DNA from: Neisseria flavescens
Lineage (GTDB): Bacteria; Pseudomonadota; Gammaproteobacteria; Burkholderiales; Neisseriaceae
Length of the DNA stretch: 64,000 nucleotides
Reading direction: 5' to 3'
Assembly (NCBI RefSeq): GCF_005221285.1
Contig: NZ_CP039886.1
Span: 1,922,001-1,986,000 of the forward strand
Shown one piece after another: positions 49,392-57,629 of this stretch. The first letter of the stretch is position 1. Every line of letters begins with the position of its first letter. The position numbers were made by a program, and so were the translations under genes. Under the pieces are notes generated by a model. It ran no database searches. It saw only the letters and a list, made by a program, of their open reading frames with translations, and was not told the origin of the DNA.

Positions 49392-49790
49392 ATGAAAAAA
49401 TTATTGATTGCTGCAATGATGGTAGCCGGCTTGGCGGCGTGTACACAAGAAGCGAAAAAAGAAACCCAAGAGGCGGCTTCTGCTGTTGCTTCCGATGTAA
49501 ACGCTGCTGCTGAAAATGCAGCTTCTGCTGTTGATGCTGCTGCTTCTGAAGCCAAAGGTGCGGCTGAGCAAGCTGTTTCTGATGTTAAAGACGCTGCTGC
49601 AGATGCTAAAGCAACTGCAGATAAAGCAGTTTCTGACGCTAAAGATGCTGCCGGTAAAGCGGTTGGAGAAGCTAAAGAAGCGGTTTCTGATGCTAAAGAT
49701 GCTGCCAAAGACGCAGCTAAAGACGCTATGGGTAAAGCAGCCGATGCGACTCAAGAAGCAGCCGACAAATTGAAAGACGCTGCTAAATAA
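49392..49790 (+). CDS. Ala/Lys/Asp-rich small lipoprotein (Ag473-like)
   Basis: 132 residues, from ATG 49392. Signal peptide MKKLLIAAMMVAGLAAC with lipobox LAAC (Cys17). The mature part is a low-complexity amphipathic helix made of degenerate repeats such as VSDAKDAAGKAV, VSDVKDAAADAK and AKDAAKDAMGKA, ending DKLKDAAK. Such 11-residue-like periodicity resembles LEA/apolipoprotein helices. It looks like the meningococcal lipoprotein Ag473 (NMB1468), as I recall that sequence, but longer. Surface or periplasmic location is not decided by sequence. Monocistronic, with its own leader and a DUS terminator. Confidence 0.85.
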   Translation: MKKLLIAAMMVAGLAACTQEAKKETQEAASAVASDVNAAAENAASAVDAAASEAKGAAEQAVSDVKDAAADAKATADKAVSDAKDAAGKAVGEAKEAVSDAKDAAKDAAKDAMGKAADATQEAADKLKDAAK

Positions 49791-49808
49791 GCTGGTGTTT
49801 GATATTTG

Positions 49809-49841
49809 AAAAGGCCGTCTGAAATGTTCAGACGGCCTTTT
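49809..49841. terminator. DUS terminator between lipoprotein and TerC genes
   Basis: A 15-bp stem (49809-49823 with 49827-49841) of two AG-type DUS with a 3-nt loop and T-run. Serves both convergent genes. Confidence 0.9.
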
Positions 49842-49853
49842 TATATCGGCAGA

Positions 49854-50828
49854 TTATTTTTTCTCTTGCTGACGCGTGTACACCAAAGAAGTCAGGATGG
49901 ATGCGCCCAGTGCGCCGAAGACGACGGACAGGGAAATGGAAATCGGGATATGCACCCAGTGCATAATCAGCATCTTGATACCGATAAAGCTCAACACGAA
50001 AGCCAAGCCGTATTTAAGGAAAATAAAGCGTTCGGCAAAGTCTGCCAGTAAGAAGTACATGGCGCGCAGGCCCAAGATGGCAAAAATATTGGAAGTGAGG
50101 ACGATGAAAGGGTCGGTGGTTACGGCAAAAATAGCGGGGATGCTGTCCACAGCGAAGATGACGTCGCTCAATTCGATCATAATCAATACCAGAAAAAGCG
50201 GCGTAGCGATGCGTTTACCGTTTTCGATGGTAAAGAATTTTTCACCGTCAAACTGTTGGCTGGTCGGAATGACTTTTTTGAGTAGGGTCAGGATCTTGTT
50301 TTGGGAAAGGTCTTCTTCAGCTTCGGCTTCCGGTTTCATCATGTGAATGCCGGTGTATAAGAGGAAGGCGCCGAAGAGGTACAAAATCCATTCAAATTGT
50401 TGTACCAAGGCTGCGCCGATGAAGATCATAATGGCGCGCAGGACGATGGCACCGAATACACCATAGAGCAAGACGCGGTGTTGGAATTTGGGTTCGACTT
50501 TGAAGTAGCCGAAAATCATCAGGAAAACGAAGATGTTATCGACGGCAAGGGATTTTTCGAGTACATAGCCGGTGAAGAATTCGAGGACTTTTTCTTTGGC
50601 GACAACGGCCCCGTAAGTCGGGTTACCCGCCAATTCAAAATAGAGCCAGCCTGCAAATGCGCAGGATACGGCTACCCAAATGCCGCTCCAAGCAAGGGCT
50701 TCTTTGATACTGACTTTGTGGGCGCCGTTTTTTTTCAGCGATACCATATCGATGGCGATCATGATTAAGACGGCAATAAAGAAGATGCCGTAAAACATCG
50801 GTGAGCCGACGGACGGGTATTGGGTCAT
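49854..50828 (-). CDS. TerC/Alx-family membrane transporter
   Basis: A 324-residue inner-membrane protein with about eight to nine helices, from ATG 50828 with AAGGA 6 nt upstream; a TTG two codons further is rejected. Family marks are the paired acidic membrane segments LEKSLAVDNIFVFLMIFGYF and MIELSDVIFAVDSIPAIFAV, and LGLRAMYFLLADFAERFIFL. Members such as Alx/MntP-like TerC export Mn2+ in other bacteria, and that is the likeliest role. In E. coli alx is controlled by a Mn/pH riboswitch; I see no such leader here. The small CopD-like gene lies 33 bp upstream on the same strand, so the two may be co-transcribed. Confidence 0.88.
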   Translation of the reverse strand: MTQYPSVGSPMFYGIFFIAVLIMIAIDMVSLKKNGAHKVSIKEALAWSGIWVAVSCAFAGWLYFELAGNPTYGAVVAKEKVLEFFTGYVLEKSLAVDNIFVFLMIFGYFKVEPKFQHRVLLYGVFGAIVLRAIMIFIGAALVQQFEWILYLFGAFLLYTGIHMMKPEAEAEEDLSQNKILTLLKKVIPTSQQFDGEKFFTIENGKRIATPLFLVLIMIELSDVIFAVDSIPAIFAVTTDPFIVLTSNIFAILGLRAMYFLLADFAERFIFLKYGLAFVLSFIGIKMLIMHWVHIPISISLSVVFGALGASILTSLVYTRQQEKK

Positions 50829-50861
50829 AAACAATCCTTGTGTGTGGGGTATGGGTAAGGT

Positions 50862-51311
50862 TTACCAAGACAGGTAGAACATCGCCTTGGCAAAAAAGAC
50901 GATAAACAGCATATGGCTGAAGACAACGGCGTGTATGTATTTCGACCAGCCGACAGTGAGGGTGTGTCGGGCCATTTTGACAACGGCGATGGCAAAATGT
51001 ACCAAAACGCTTACTGCCAACAGGATTTTGACGCTCAACATAATGCTGAAGGCACTGTCGAGAGGATGGTGCAGCGTTGGCAGATAACGGTTGTACACCA
51101 TGACGATGCCGCTGATGAAAAGGGTGATGACGACAATCGGCATCACGCGGACGGCACGATGGGACATGGCACGTTCGACTTCGCGGCGCGATTCGCGCGA
51201 AACGCGGCCGGTGTGCAAAACGGAGAGAACCAGCATTTCGAAAAATACGCCGCCGACAAAGGCAATCGCGCAATAAACGTGGATGATGTGTGCCAGTGCG
51301 TAGGTACTCAT
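50862..51311 (-). CDS. CopD-like integral membrane protein
   Basis: A 149-residue protein with four predicted membrane helices (LAHIIHVYCAIAFVGGVFFE, VMPIVVITLFISGIVMVYNR, IMLSVKILLAVSVLVHFAIA, AVVFSHMLFIVFFAKAMFYL). Conserved-looking histidines in the helices (HIIHV, SHRAVRV, LVHFAIAV, FSHML) fit the CopD/DUF2269-like families, some of which bind haem or copper. Start ATG 51311; a TTG nine codons upstream is less likely. Function is not proven. Probably in one transcript with the TerC-family gene, which suggests a shared metal or redox role. Confidence 0.7.
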   Translation of the reverse strand: MSTYALAHIIHVYCAIAFVGGVFFEMLVLSVLHTGRVSRESRREVERAMSHRAVRVMPIVVITLFISGIVMVYNRYLPTLHHPLDSAFSIMLSVKILLAVSVLVHFAIAVVKMARHTLTVGWSKYIHAVVFSHMLFIVFFAKAMFYLSW

Positions 51312-51565
51312 GACGGGTGTTTCCGGTAGTTCAGACAAGTCATCATTGTATCACTACCGAATGCGGTTGATGTGTGCGCAATTTTATGCCAAAGATATTA
51401 AATTTTATAAATATTCTATTGGAATTGCCGTTTGTTTTTGAAGTTAACCGTTCATCAAAAGCGTTATCTTAGTTTAATCTGTCTTTACTTATCAGAAAAT
51501 ATATTAATGAAAGGTTGTGCCATACTGCTCTATATATAGCTTAACCCCTGATGGAGAATCAAACC

Positions 51566-51778
51566 ATGAAGAAAACTTTTGCAAAAACTGTGACCTTGAT
51601 CATGCTGGCTGCCTCTTTGGGTGCATGTGCCAATATGACTCAAACCCAACGCAACACTGCTGCTGGTGCGGTATTGGGTGGCGTGGCAGGTAACTTGATT
51701 GGTGGCGATACCGGCTCTACCTTGGGTGGTGCGGCTTTGGGCGGCGTTATCGGCAGTCAGGTTCATACCCGCTACTAA
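51566..51778 (+). CDS. Glycine-zipper lipoprotein
   Basis: 70 residues, from ATG 51566 with GGAG 9 nt upstream. Signal peptide MKKTFAKTVTLIMLAASLGAC with lipobox LGAC. The mature part is a glycine zipper (AAGAVLGGVAGNLIGG then STLGGAALGGVIGSQ), as in SlyB/OsmB/Rick_17kDa-type lipoproteins thought to insert in the outer membrane. Ends VHTRY. Monocistronic, closed by the DUS hairpin at 51801-51830. Often envelope-stress related in other bacteria. Confidence 0.85.
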   Translation: MKKTFAKTVTLIMLAASLGACANMTQTQRNTAAGAVLGGVAGNLIGGDTGSTLGGAALGGVIGSQVHTRY

Positions 51779-51800
51779 TTCTTTATCCGGTTAAAAATAA

Positions 51801-51830
51801 AAAGGCCGTCTGAACATTCAGACGGCCTTT
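51801..51830. terminator. DUS terminator between the glycine-zipper lipoprotein and oxyR
   Basis: AAAGGCCGTCTGAA (51801-51814) pairs with TTCAGACGGCCTTT (51817-51830), with a T-rich tail. Shared by convergent genes. Confidence 0.9.
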
Positions 51831-51841
51831 CGTTTTGCGGT

Positions 51842-52762
51842 TTATTCGTTGACGAAGGTTACACCGGTCAGTTGCGATTGCAAAATGGCAGTGCGCAAAG
51901 CAGTCAGTGCTTTCGGGCGGACAAAGTTGCGGCGATAGGCCAAAACGACACGGCGGTGCGGCGCATTGCCTTCAAACGGGATAATGCTGAAAAGCATATG
52001 GTCGTTTTCGGTCAAGGCGGTAGCCGGCATGACGCTGATGGCCAAACCGCTGGCAACCATGTGGCGGATGGTGTTGATGGAGCTGCCTTGCAGGGTATTG
52101 GTCAAACCTTGGATTTTCTGTTTGGAAGCCAATTCGGAACAGCTTGCCAACACTTGGTCGCACATACAGTTGCCTTCGGATAGCAGCAACACTTGTTCTT
52201 CGCTCAAAAGCTGGGGCGTAACGGCATCAAGTTCTTCAAAGTGATGGCCTTTGGGAACAATGACGAAGAAAGGTTCGTCATACAGAGGCTCGGTTACGAT
52301 GCCCGGCTCTTGGAACGGTTCGGCAACGACGATTGCATCGACATCGCCACGTTTGAGCGACTCGGTCAGGATGTGGGTATAGTTCTCTTCCAGCATCAGC
52401 GGCATTTTCGGCGCGGTTTCACGCAGCGCGGTAATGAGCTTGGGCAGAAGGTAGGGGGCAACGGTAAAAATCAGGCCGAGTTTGAACGCACCTTCCAATT
52501 CGTTTTGCTCTTCATTGGCAAGGTGTTTGATGAGTTCCGCTTCTTCCAGAACCCGGCGGGCTTGGGCGACAATGCGCTCGCCTGCTTCGGTCGTGATGAT
52601 GTCGTTGCTGCTACGGTCGAACAGGGATACCGACAGCTCTTCCTCCAGCTTTTTGATGGCGATGGAGAGGGTGGGCTGGCTGACAAAGCAGCGTCGTGCG
52701 GCACGTCCGAAGTGACGTTCTTGTGCGACGGCTACGATGTAACGCAATTCGGTCAAGGTCAT
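51842..52762 (-). CDS. oxyR: Hydrogen-peroxide sensor OxyR
   Basis: A LysR-family regulator, 306 residues. Winged helix-turn-helix at 1-60 (MTLTELRYIVAVAQERHFGR, SQPTLSIAIKKLEEELSVSL). The redox pair is Cys199 and Cys208 in GNCMCDQVLASCSE, matching the E. coli positions, with an extra Cys201. It senses peroxide by disulfide formation and in Neisseria controls catalase and other genes. It lies 3 bp downstream of minE, so it is probably the last gene of the min operon, linking cell division and oxidative-stress control at least in transcription. Confidence 0.95.
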   Translation of the reverse strand: MTLTELRYIVAVAQERHFGRAARRCFVSQPTLSIAIKKLEEELSVSLFDRSSNDIITTEAGERIVAQARRVLEEAELIKHLANEEQNELEGAFKLGLIFTVAPYLLPKLITALRETAPKMPLMLEENYTHILTESLKRGDVDAIVVAEPFQEPGIVTEPLYDEPFFVIVPKGHHFEELDAVTPQLLSEEQVLLLSEGNCMCDQVLASCSELASKQKIQGLTNTLQGSSINTIRHMVASGLAISVMPATALTENDHMLFSIIPFEGNAPHRRVVLAYRRNFVRPKALTALRTAILQSQLTGVTFVNE

Positions 52763-52765
52763 GTG

Positions 52766-53029
52766 TTAAGCCTTTTTTTGTTCCGGCAGGGTGATGTTCA
52801 GCTCAAGAACGTCCAAGCCGTCTTGTTTCTCTTGGGAGATGCGGATGTCGTCCAATGATACGTTGACGTATTTGGACAGGACTTCCAACAACTCTTTACG
52901 CAGGGTCGGCAGATAGTCCGGAGCTTGGCCTTCTTGTGCGCGTTCTTGAGCGATGATGATTTGCAGGCGGTCGCGCGCGACTGTGGCGGTTTTCGGCTTT
53001 CTGCCGAACAGCATATCGAGCAGTGACAT
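52766..53029 (-). CDS. minE: Cell-division topological factor MinE
   Basis: 87 residues. N-terminal membrane- and MinD-binding segment (MSLLDMLFGRKPKTATVARD, LQIIIAQERAQ), then the topological-specificity domain ending LELNITLPEQKKA. It drives MinCD oscillation and so restricts the Z ring to midcell. 3 bp after minD. Confidence 0.96.
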   Translation of the reverse strand: MSLLDMLFGRKPKTATVARDRLQIIIAQERAQEGQAPDYLPTLRKELLEVLSKYVNVSLDDIRISQEKQDGLDVLELNITLPEQKKA

Positions 53030-53032
53030 GTA

Positions 53033-53848
53033 TTAACCTCCGAACAGTCGTTTTAAGAAGCTTTTCTTCTCAGCTTCGAGGAAACGCATTTCGCGGTTTT
53101 CACCCAAGAGGCGGGCGATAACGTCTTTATAAGCTTCTGCGGCGGCGGCATTGTCTTGGTGGATGACAGGCTCGCCGGCGTTGGAAGCTTGCAGAACGTT
53201 TTGTGATTCAGGAATCACACCGATCAACGGAATACGCAAGATGTCGCAGATGTCTTGTACAGACAGCATTTCGCCTTTGGCTACGCGCTCAGGGGAGTAG
53301 CGGGTAATCAGCAGGTGCTCTTTAACAGTGCCGCCTTGTTCTGCTTTGCGGGATTTGCTTTGCAAAATGCCCAAGATACGGTCGGAGTCGCGGACGCTGG
53401 ATACTTCCGGATTGGTGGTAATGATGGCTTCGTCGGCAAAGTAGAGTGCCATCAGCGCACCTTGTTCGATACCGGCAGGGGAATCGCAGATGATGAATTC
53501 GAAGCCCATTTTTTTGCTGGCCAGCTCTTTCATCACGTTCTCCACGCCTTCGCGGGTCAGTGCGTCTTTATCGCGGGTTTGCGATGCAGGCAGGATGTAG
53601 AGGTTTTCGCAGTTTTTGTCTTTAATCAGGGCTTGGTTGAGAGTCGCTTCGCCGTGGATGACGTTGATGAGGTCGTATACGACGCGGCGTTCGCAACCCA
53701 TAATCAGGTCAAGGTTGCGCAAACCGACGTCGAAGTCGATCACGGCAGTTTTGTGGCCACGCAGGGCCAGGCCGGTTGCGATGCTGGCGCTGGTAGTGGT
53801 CTTGCCTACGCCGCCTTTACCTGAAGTTACTACGATGATTTTGGACAC
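53033..53848 (-). CDS. minD: Septum-site determining ATPase MinD
   Basis: 271 residues. Deviant Walker A GKGGVGKTTTSASIATGL, Walker B region FIICDSPAGIEQG, and a C-terminal amphipathic membrane-targeting helix KKSFLKRLFGG. ATP-bound MinD recruits MinC to the membrane and is released by MinE. Middle gene of minC-minD-minE. Confidence 0.97.
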   Translation of the reverse strand: MSKIIVVTSGKGGVGKTTTSASIATGLALRGHKTAVIDFDVGLRNLDLIMGCERRVVYDLINVIHGEATLNQALIKDKNCENLYILPASQTRDKDALTREGVENVMKELASKKMGFEFIICDSPAGIEQGALMALYFADEAIITTNPEVSSVRDSDRILGILQSKSRKAEQGGTVKEHLLITRYSPERVAKGEMLSVQDICDILRIPLIGVIPESQNVLQASNAGEPVIHQDNAAAAEAYKDVIARLLGENREMRFLEAEKKSFLKRLFGG

Positions 53849-53874
53849 GATATTTCCTTTTTAAGTACTGATGT

Positions 53875-54594
53875 TTATTCGGCGTCGATTGCGCTGATAA
53901 CCAGTCGGTTGTCTTGCAATGATACTTGTACGGGTTTTTTGTGCAGATGCTCGGGCAGGTCTTGCTCGAAGTTGCGGTAGATACCGGCAACGGAGACTAA
54001 TTCGGCCTGCATGGAATGAATAAAGATGCGCGCGTTGGTATTGCCTTTGGCACCGGCCAACGCTCTGCCGCGCATGGGGGCGTAAACATGGATGTTGCCG
54101 TCGGCGATAAGTTCCGCACCTTGGCTGACGATGCCGGTGACGATGAGGTCGCCGTTTTCAGCGTAAACCTGCTGGCCGGTACGCACGGGCGTGCTGACCA
54201 ATACGGTCGGATTGTTAATAACGGTGGCTTGTACGTCTTGCGGCTGCGGTGCTTGGCGGGGGGCAGGCGCTGCCTGTGTGTCGGCTGCCTGGGTGGAGTT
54301 GCCTTGTTTGAATACCAAGTGGTAACGCGCCGCTGCTGCCGCCCATGTGTCACTGGTGTGGTGCAGCCCTAAGATTTGCATGCCGTAACGGGCAAACAGG
54401 GAAATCATGCCGCCCAAATCGATGGATTCGGGGTGGTCGAAATCTTGTACGTCTAAAATGAAGGGAACGAATTCGTCTTGGGATTGGCCTGCCAGTTGGC
54501 GCAGGAATTCTTCCAATTCGGTTAAATCTGCGGTGTGCAGATGGATGGATAAGACGTCCAAACGTGACGTTTTTATGTCGAATGCGGGTTTCAT
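53875..54594 (-). CDS. minC: Septum-site determining protein MinC
   Basis: 239 residues. N-terminal FtsZ-inhibiting domain (about 1-105), a variable Gln/Pro/Ala linker (AAPAPRQAPQPQDVQ), and a C-terminal beta-helix that binds MinD (GDLIVTGIVSQGAELIADGN, RGRALAGAKGNTNARIFIHS). First gene of the min operon; its promoter should lie in 54595-54740, which I cannot assign. Confidence 0.95.
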   Translation of the reverse strand: MKPAFDIKTSRLDVLSIHLHTADLTELEEFLRQLAGQSQDEFVPFILDVQDFDHPESIDLGGMISLFARYGMQILGLHHTSDTWAAAAARYHLVFKQGNSTQAADTQAAPAPRQAPQPQDVQATVINNPTVLVSTPVRTGQQVYAENGDLIVTGIVSQGAELIADGNIHVYAPMRGRALAGAKGNTNARIFIHSMQAELVSVAGIYRNFEQDLPEHLHKKPVQVSLQDNRLVISAIDAE

Positions 54595-54741
54595 TGTAAT
54601 GAAATAATAAAATTTTTTAATGACGTAAGTTTACCGTGTAAATCTTGGCTATTCAATCTGTTTGGCCGTCTGAAACCAAAATATTTTGTTTGAACGTTTT
54701 TCAGCTGTATTTAGTGTGGTTTTTTGGTATGAACGCAGGTT

Positions 54742-55977
54742 TCAGACGGCCTTGGGAAAGGGGTAGCCGTGTGTGTCGATGTCATCGGCGGCGGCCCACG
54801 GCGTGTGGATAAGGGTGGACGGCAGGTGCGCCAATTCGGGGACGTAACTGCGGATGTAGCTGCCGTCGGGATCGATTTGATGCGAACGGTGGGCATAGCG
54901 TACGGTGGCTGTGTCTTGTGCGGCGAAGTGCCAGTTGGCTTGGTTGAGCGCGGGGTCGGTGCCGGTTTGGACGGAGGCTGTCCACGCGATGCCTTGGTTG
55001 GGATCGAAGTTGAGCGCATGGCAGAAATAGTGGGCGCACAGCTGCTGGAGAATGGGGTGTAAGTGGCCGGTGGCTTCGAGGCCGCGGATGGAGGCATCGA
55101 TGATGGGCACGCCGGTTTGGCCGTGTCGCCAGTATTCGCGTACCGGAGCGGCATCGGTTGTTTCGGGCAGGCGGCGGTGGTAGGCGAGCTGGTAGCAGTA
55201 GTCGCGGAAAATAAGTTTTTCCAGCCACTCGAAATGTCGGTTTGCCAAGCCTTCGGCGGCCAGCAGGCGCGGTGAAATGCAGCCTGCGGACAGGTAGGCA
55301 TTGAGGAGGCTGGTGTTTTTTCGTGCCGGAAAGGTTTGGGTAATCGGGTAGTGAACCAAATTCTGTTTGAACGCGTGCCATTGCGTTAAGGCTGCGGTTT
55401 CGCCACCCTGTTGATAGGCAGGCAATACTGCGCCGGTATGGGCTGGAAACAGTGGAACGTTTTGTCCGGTTTGAACAGGCAATTCGGTTTCAGACGGCCT
55501 TTGTCCTGAATAAGCCTGCAACCATGCTTGTTTATAGGCGGCAAAATCGGTGTAGGGCAGGCCGTTGGCATCCATGAGGGGGGATTTGGCCAAAATGCCG
55601 CGGTCGTTGGCGTGTTGCAGGGTAATGCCTGCCCGGTCGAAATTGTGCCAGAGGTGGTTGTCTTGGCGGATTTCGGCTTCGGTGTAGGCTTCGTCTGTGA
55701 TGACGGTATGGGCATTGAGTGCAGCAGCCAAGGGGAGGAGGTCTTCATCGGAAGCGACGACATATAAAGGGATATGATGCGCCGCCAGACGGGTATGCAG
55801 CTCTTGCGCGGCTTGATAGTGGAACAGGCTTTGACGCGAATTGTGGTTTTCAGACGGCCTTTGGCTGACCCAGACGCAGGCGATGGGTAAACCGCTTGCA
55901 ACGGCGGCATTAAGCGCGGCATTGTCGTGCAGGCGGAGGTTGCGGCGGAACCAGACAAGGACGTGAGCAGATTTCAT
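54742..55977 (-). CDS. phr: Deoxyribodipyrimidine photolyase
   Basis: A light-driven repair enzyme for cyclobutane dimers, 411 residues. N-terminal antenna domain (HVLVWFRRNLRLHDNAALNA) and C-terminal FAD-binding domain (TSLLNAYLSAGCISPRLLAA, RDYCYQLAYHRRLP, WRHGQTGVPIIDASIRGLEA, PNQGIAWTASVQTGTDP). I chose ATG 55977, 8 nt from GGA, over the ATG two codons upstream and a much longer extension. Two AG-type DUS lie in frame (55489-55500 and 55849-55860) and read RPSE. Confidence 0.93.
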   Translation of the reverse strand: MKSAHVLVWFRRNLRLHDNAALNAAVASGLPIACVWVSQRPSENHNSRQSLFHYQAAQELHTRLAAHHIPLYVVASDEDLLPLAAALNAHTVITDEAYTEAEIRQDNHLWHNFDRAGITLQHANDRGILAKSPLMDANGLPYTDFAAYKQAWLQAYSGQRPSETELPVQTGQNVPLFPAHTGAVLPAYQQGGETAALTQWHAFKQNLVHYPITQTFPARKNTSLLNAYLSAGCISPRLLAAEGLANRHFEWLEKLIFRDYCYQLAYHRRLPETTDAAPVREYWRHGQTGVPIIDASIRGLEATGHLHPILQQLCAHYFCHALNFDPNQGIAWTASVQTGTDPALNQANWHFAAQDTATVRYAHRSHQIDPDGSYIRSYVPELAHLPSTLIHTPWAAADDIDTHGYPFPKAV

Positions 55978-56302
55978 GAGCATGTTCCGACGAAAAAGGG
56001 AAAACCATTTTATCAGAATCAGCCTCATGGTTGACTGTTTGCACGGGGCTGGAAACGGCTTCGGCCAATGGAACAATGGTATTGTCCCACGGGTGGCGTA
56101 TGCCCTTCCATGTGCCTACAACAATCTCTTTAGCTGCCAGATAGGATGCTTCCAGGGGAGGTGGACAGGCAACCCTTAGGTGCTTTCAATACCCTAGGAA
56201 CGGAATTACTCTCTATCCTATCAGTAAGAAAATCGAAAAACTTGCAGCTGTACATTTACTTTCAAAAATCAGAAAGAAACACTCCTACTGTTTCTACATG
56301 TT

Positions 56303-56500
56303 CTACATACGCTTTTCCCTATATCTATAGCATTCATTGGAAAGTTTTTCCTGCTTTATGCAATCTGGATCAATGAAACCAAATATTTCAAATTGTGAAT
56401 CATTATATACCTCATGCTGATGATCTTTTAATGAACATCCAAAAAGCAAAATAAAAACAATTATTAATAAAATATTTCTAAGGATATATAATGTAGTCAT
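56303..56500 (-). CDS. Possible small lipoprotein, unrecognised
   Basis: 65 codons: MTTLYILRNILLIIVFILLF then GCSLKDHQHEV, a signal peptide with lipobox-like LLFGC, then a short acidic mature part with three more cysteines. Its start overlaps by 23 bp the end of an upstream frame ending NPDNPNDYIIYP. The AT-rich composition is unlike its neighbours. It may be a genuine small lipoprotein, such as an immunity protein, or part of a remnant. Confidence 0.4.
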   Translation of the reverse strand: MTTLYILRNILLIIVFILLFGCSLKDHQHEVYNDSQFEIFGFIDPDCIKQEKLSNECYRYREKRM

Positions 56501-56610
56501 TAGGATTGTCCGGATTTATAAATTTATATTTTCCATCTTTATTAGGATTTATTACCTCTTGTATCAGGCCGTCTGAAAAATCTTTTGGTTTGATTTTGCT
56601 ATATAATTTT
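56478..56610 (-). pseudogene. C-terminal fragment of an unrecognised protein
   Basis: The frame reads KPKDFSDGLIQEVINPNKDG then KYKFINPDNPNDYIIYP and stops at 56478. It has no credible start: upstream it runs antisense into the beginning of the ATP-grasp gene. An AG-type DUS lies in it at 56567-56578. Its overlap with the small lipoprotein frame suggests the tail of a two-gene unit whose front has been deleted. Confidence 0.4.
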
Positions 56611-56634
56611 GGTTTTAGCAATGAGGCGGCAACC

Positions 56635-57492
56635 ATGACCGAGCAAACCGTTTTGGCACTCATTACCTGCCAAACCTATCCCGAACCATCGGACAACCTG
56701 AAAATATTGGCGGCATGCTTGGAAAATATGGGCGTGAAAACCGTATTTGATGCGTGGCAAAACCATCCGTCCGCGCCGTTTTTGCTGCCTTTGTGCGCAT
56801 GGGATTATGCCGCCGAACCCGAAGCCTTCCGCCAATGGCTGGAGCAAGCCGAGCGGGCGGGGCAGCGTTTTATCAATCCGCCCGAGCTGATGGCTTGGAA
56901 TATGGAAAAGACTTATTTGTGCGATTTGGCGGCGCACGGCGCGCAAGTGATTCCCAGCGTGTTCGTTCCGCCGCAAAAAGCCGAGTTGGCGGACATCCTG
57001 AACCGACAAGGCTGGACGGAAGCAGTCATCAAGCCGGCATTCGGGCAGAGCGGCAAAGGCGTGGTCAAAGTTTGTGCGGACGTATTGGACGTGGATATGG
57101 CGGATTATCCCCAAGGCATGATTGTTCAACCTTATATCCGCGAAATCGAAACGGCGGGCGAAACCTCGCTGGTGTTTTTCAACGGCGCATTCAGCCATGC
57201 CGTACGCCGTCAGCCGCCCCAAGGCGAATGGCGCGCCAACTCGGCCTATGGCGTGTCGGTGTTCGGTATCGAGCCGCCCGAGTTTGCCGTCCGTGCCGCG
57301 CAAGACGTACTGGCCGCTTTGCCGCAAATGCCGGTTTACGCCCGAGTGGATGGTACATTGGTCGGCGACACCTTCCTGCTCAATGAGTTGGAACTCATCG
57401 AGCCCGCCCTGTATTTGCACATCAGCGAAGGCGCAACGGAACGCTTTGCCCGAGTGTTGGCGCAGTTGCTTGGGCAATATTCATCAACCTGA
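56635..57492 (+). CDS. ATP-grasp family protein
   Basis: 285 residues from ATG 56635; a 43-residue upstream extension runs through AT-rich remnant DNA and is rejected. ATP-grasp features resemble the glutathione-synthetase and RimK groups: the nucleotide-binding EAVIKPAFGQSGKGVVKV, MIVQPYIREIETAGETSLVF, and the metal-binding end FLLNELELIEPALYLH. It should form an amide or thioester by acyl-phosphate chemistry, but the substrate is unknown. Monocistronic; a single AT-type DUS follows at 57533-57544. Confidence 0.8.
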   Translation: MTEQTVLALITCQTYPEPSDNLKILAACLENMGVKTVFDAWQNHPSAPFLLPLCAWDYAAEPEAFRQWLEQAERAGQRFINPPELMAWNMEKTYLCDLAAHGAQVIPSVFVPPQKAELADILNRQGWTEAVIKPAFGQSGKGVVKVCADVLDVDMADYPQGMIVQPYIREIETAGETSLVFFNGAFSHAVRRQPPQGEWRANSAYGVSVFGIEPPEFAVRAAQDVLAALPQMPVYARVDGTLVGDTFLLNELELIEPALYLHISEGATERFARVLAQLLGQYSST

Positions 57493-57629
57493 CTTTATCA
57501 ATATAAGACGTATGCGCATACCTTCAGACGGCATACCTGTTCGGAAGTACCGATAATTTCCGTGCGGTTGAAGTAGGCAGGCGAATTGGTTAAACTTGCG
57601 GGCATATTGTCTTTAGAGTGAACAGAAAT

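Larger units (their letters stand above)
55978..56634. other. Remnant-rich region between phr and the ATP-grasp gene
   Basis: About 650 bp without an intact recognised gene. The minus strand from about 56180 to 56010 is open without a start and reads LEASYLAAKEIVVGTWKGIR in part, which looks protein-like but which I cannot name. It is followed by AT-rich sequence, the small lipoprotein-like frame 56303-56500 and a C-terminal protein fragment upstream of it. Composition changes sharply near 56220, from GC-rich to AT-rich. It looks like debris from insertion and deletion. Confidence 0.55.

Noticed and set aside
55976..56179. Plus-strand 67-codon frame upstream of phr
   Set aside because: Its beginning overlaps the start region of phr, it has no good ribosome-binding site, and the sequence shows no domain.
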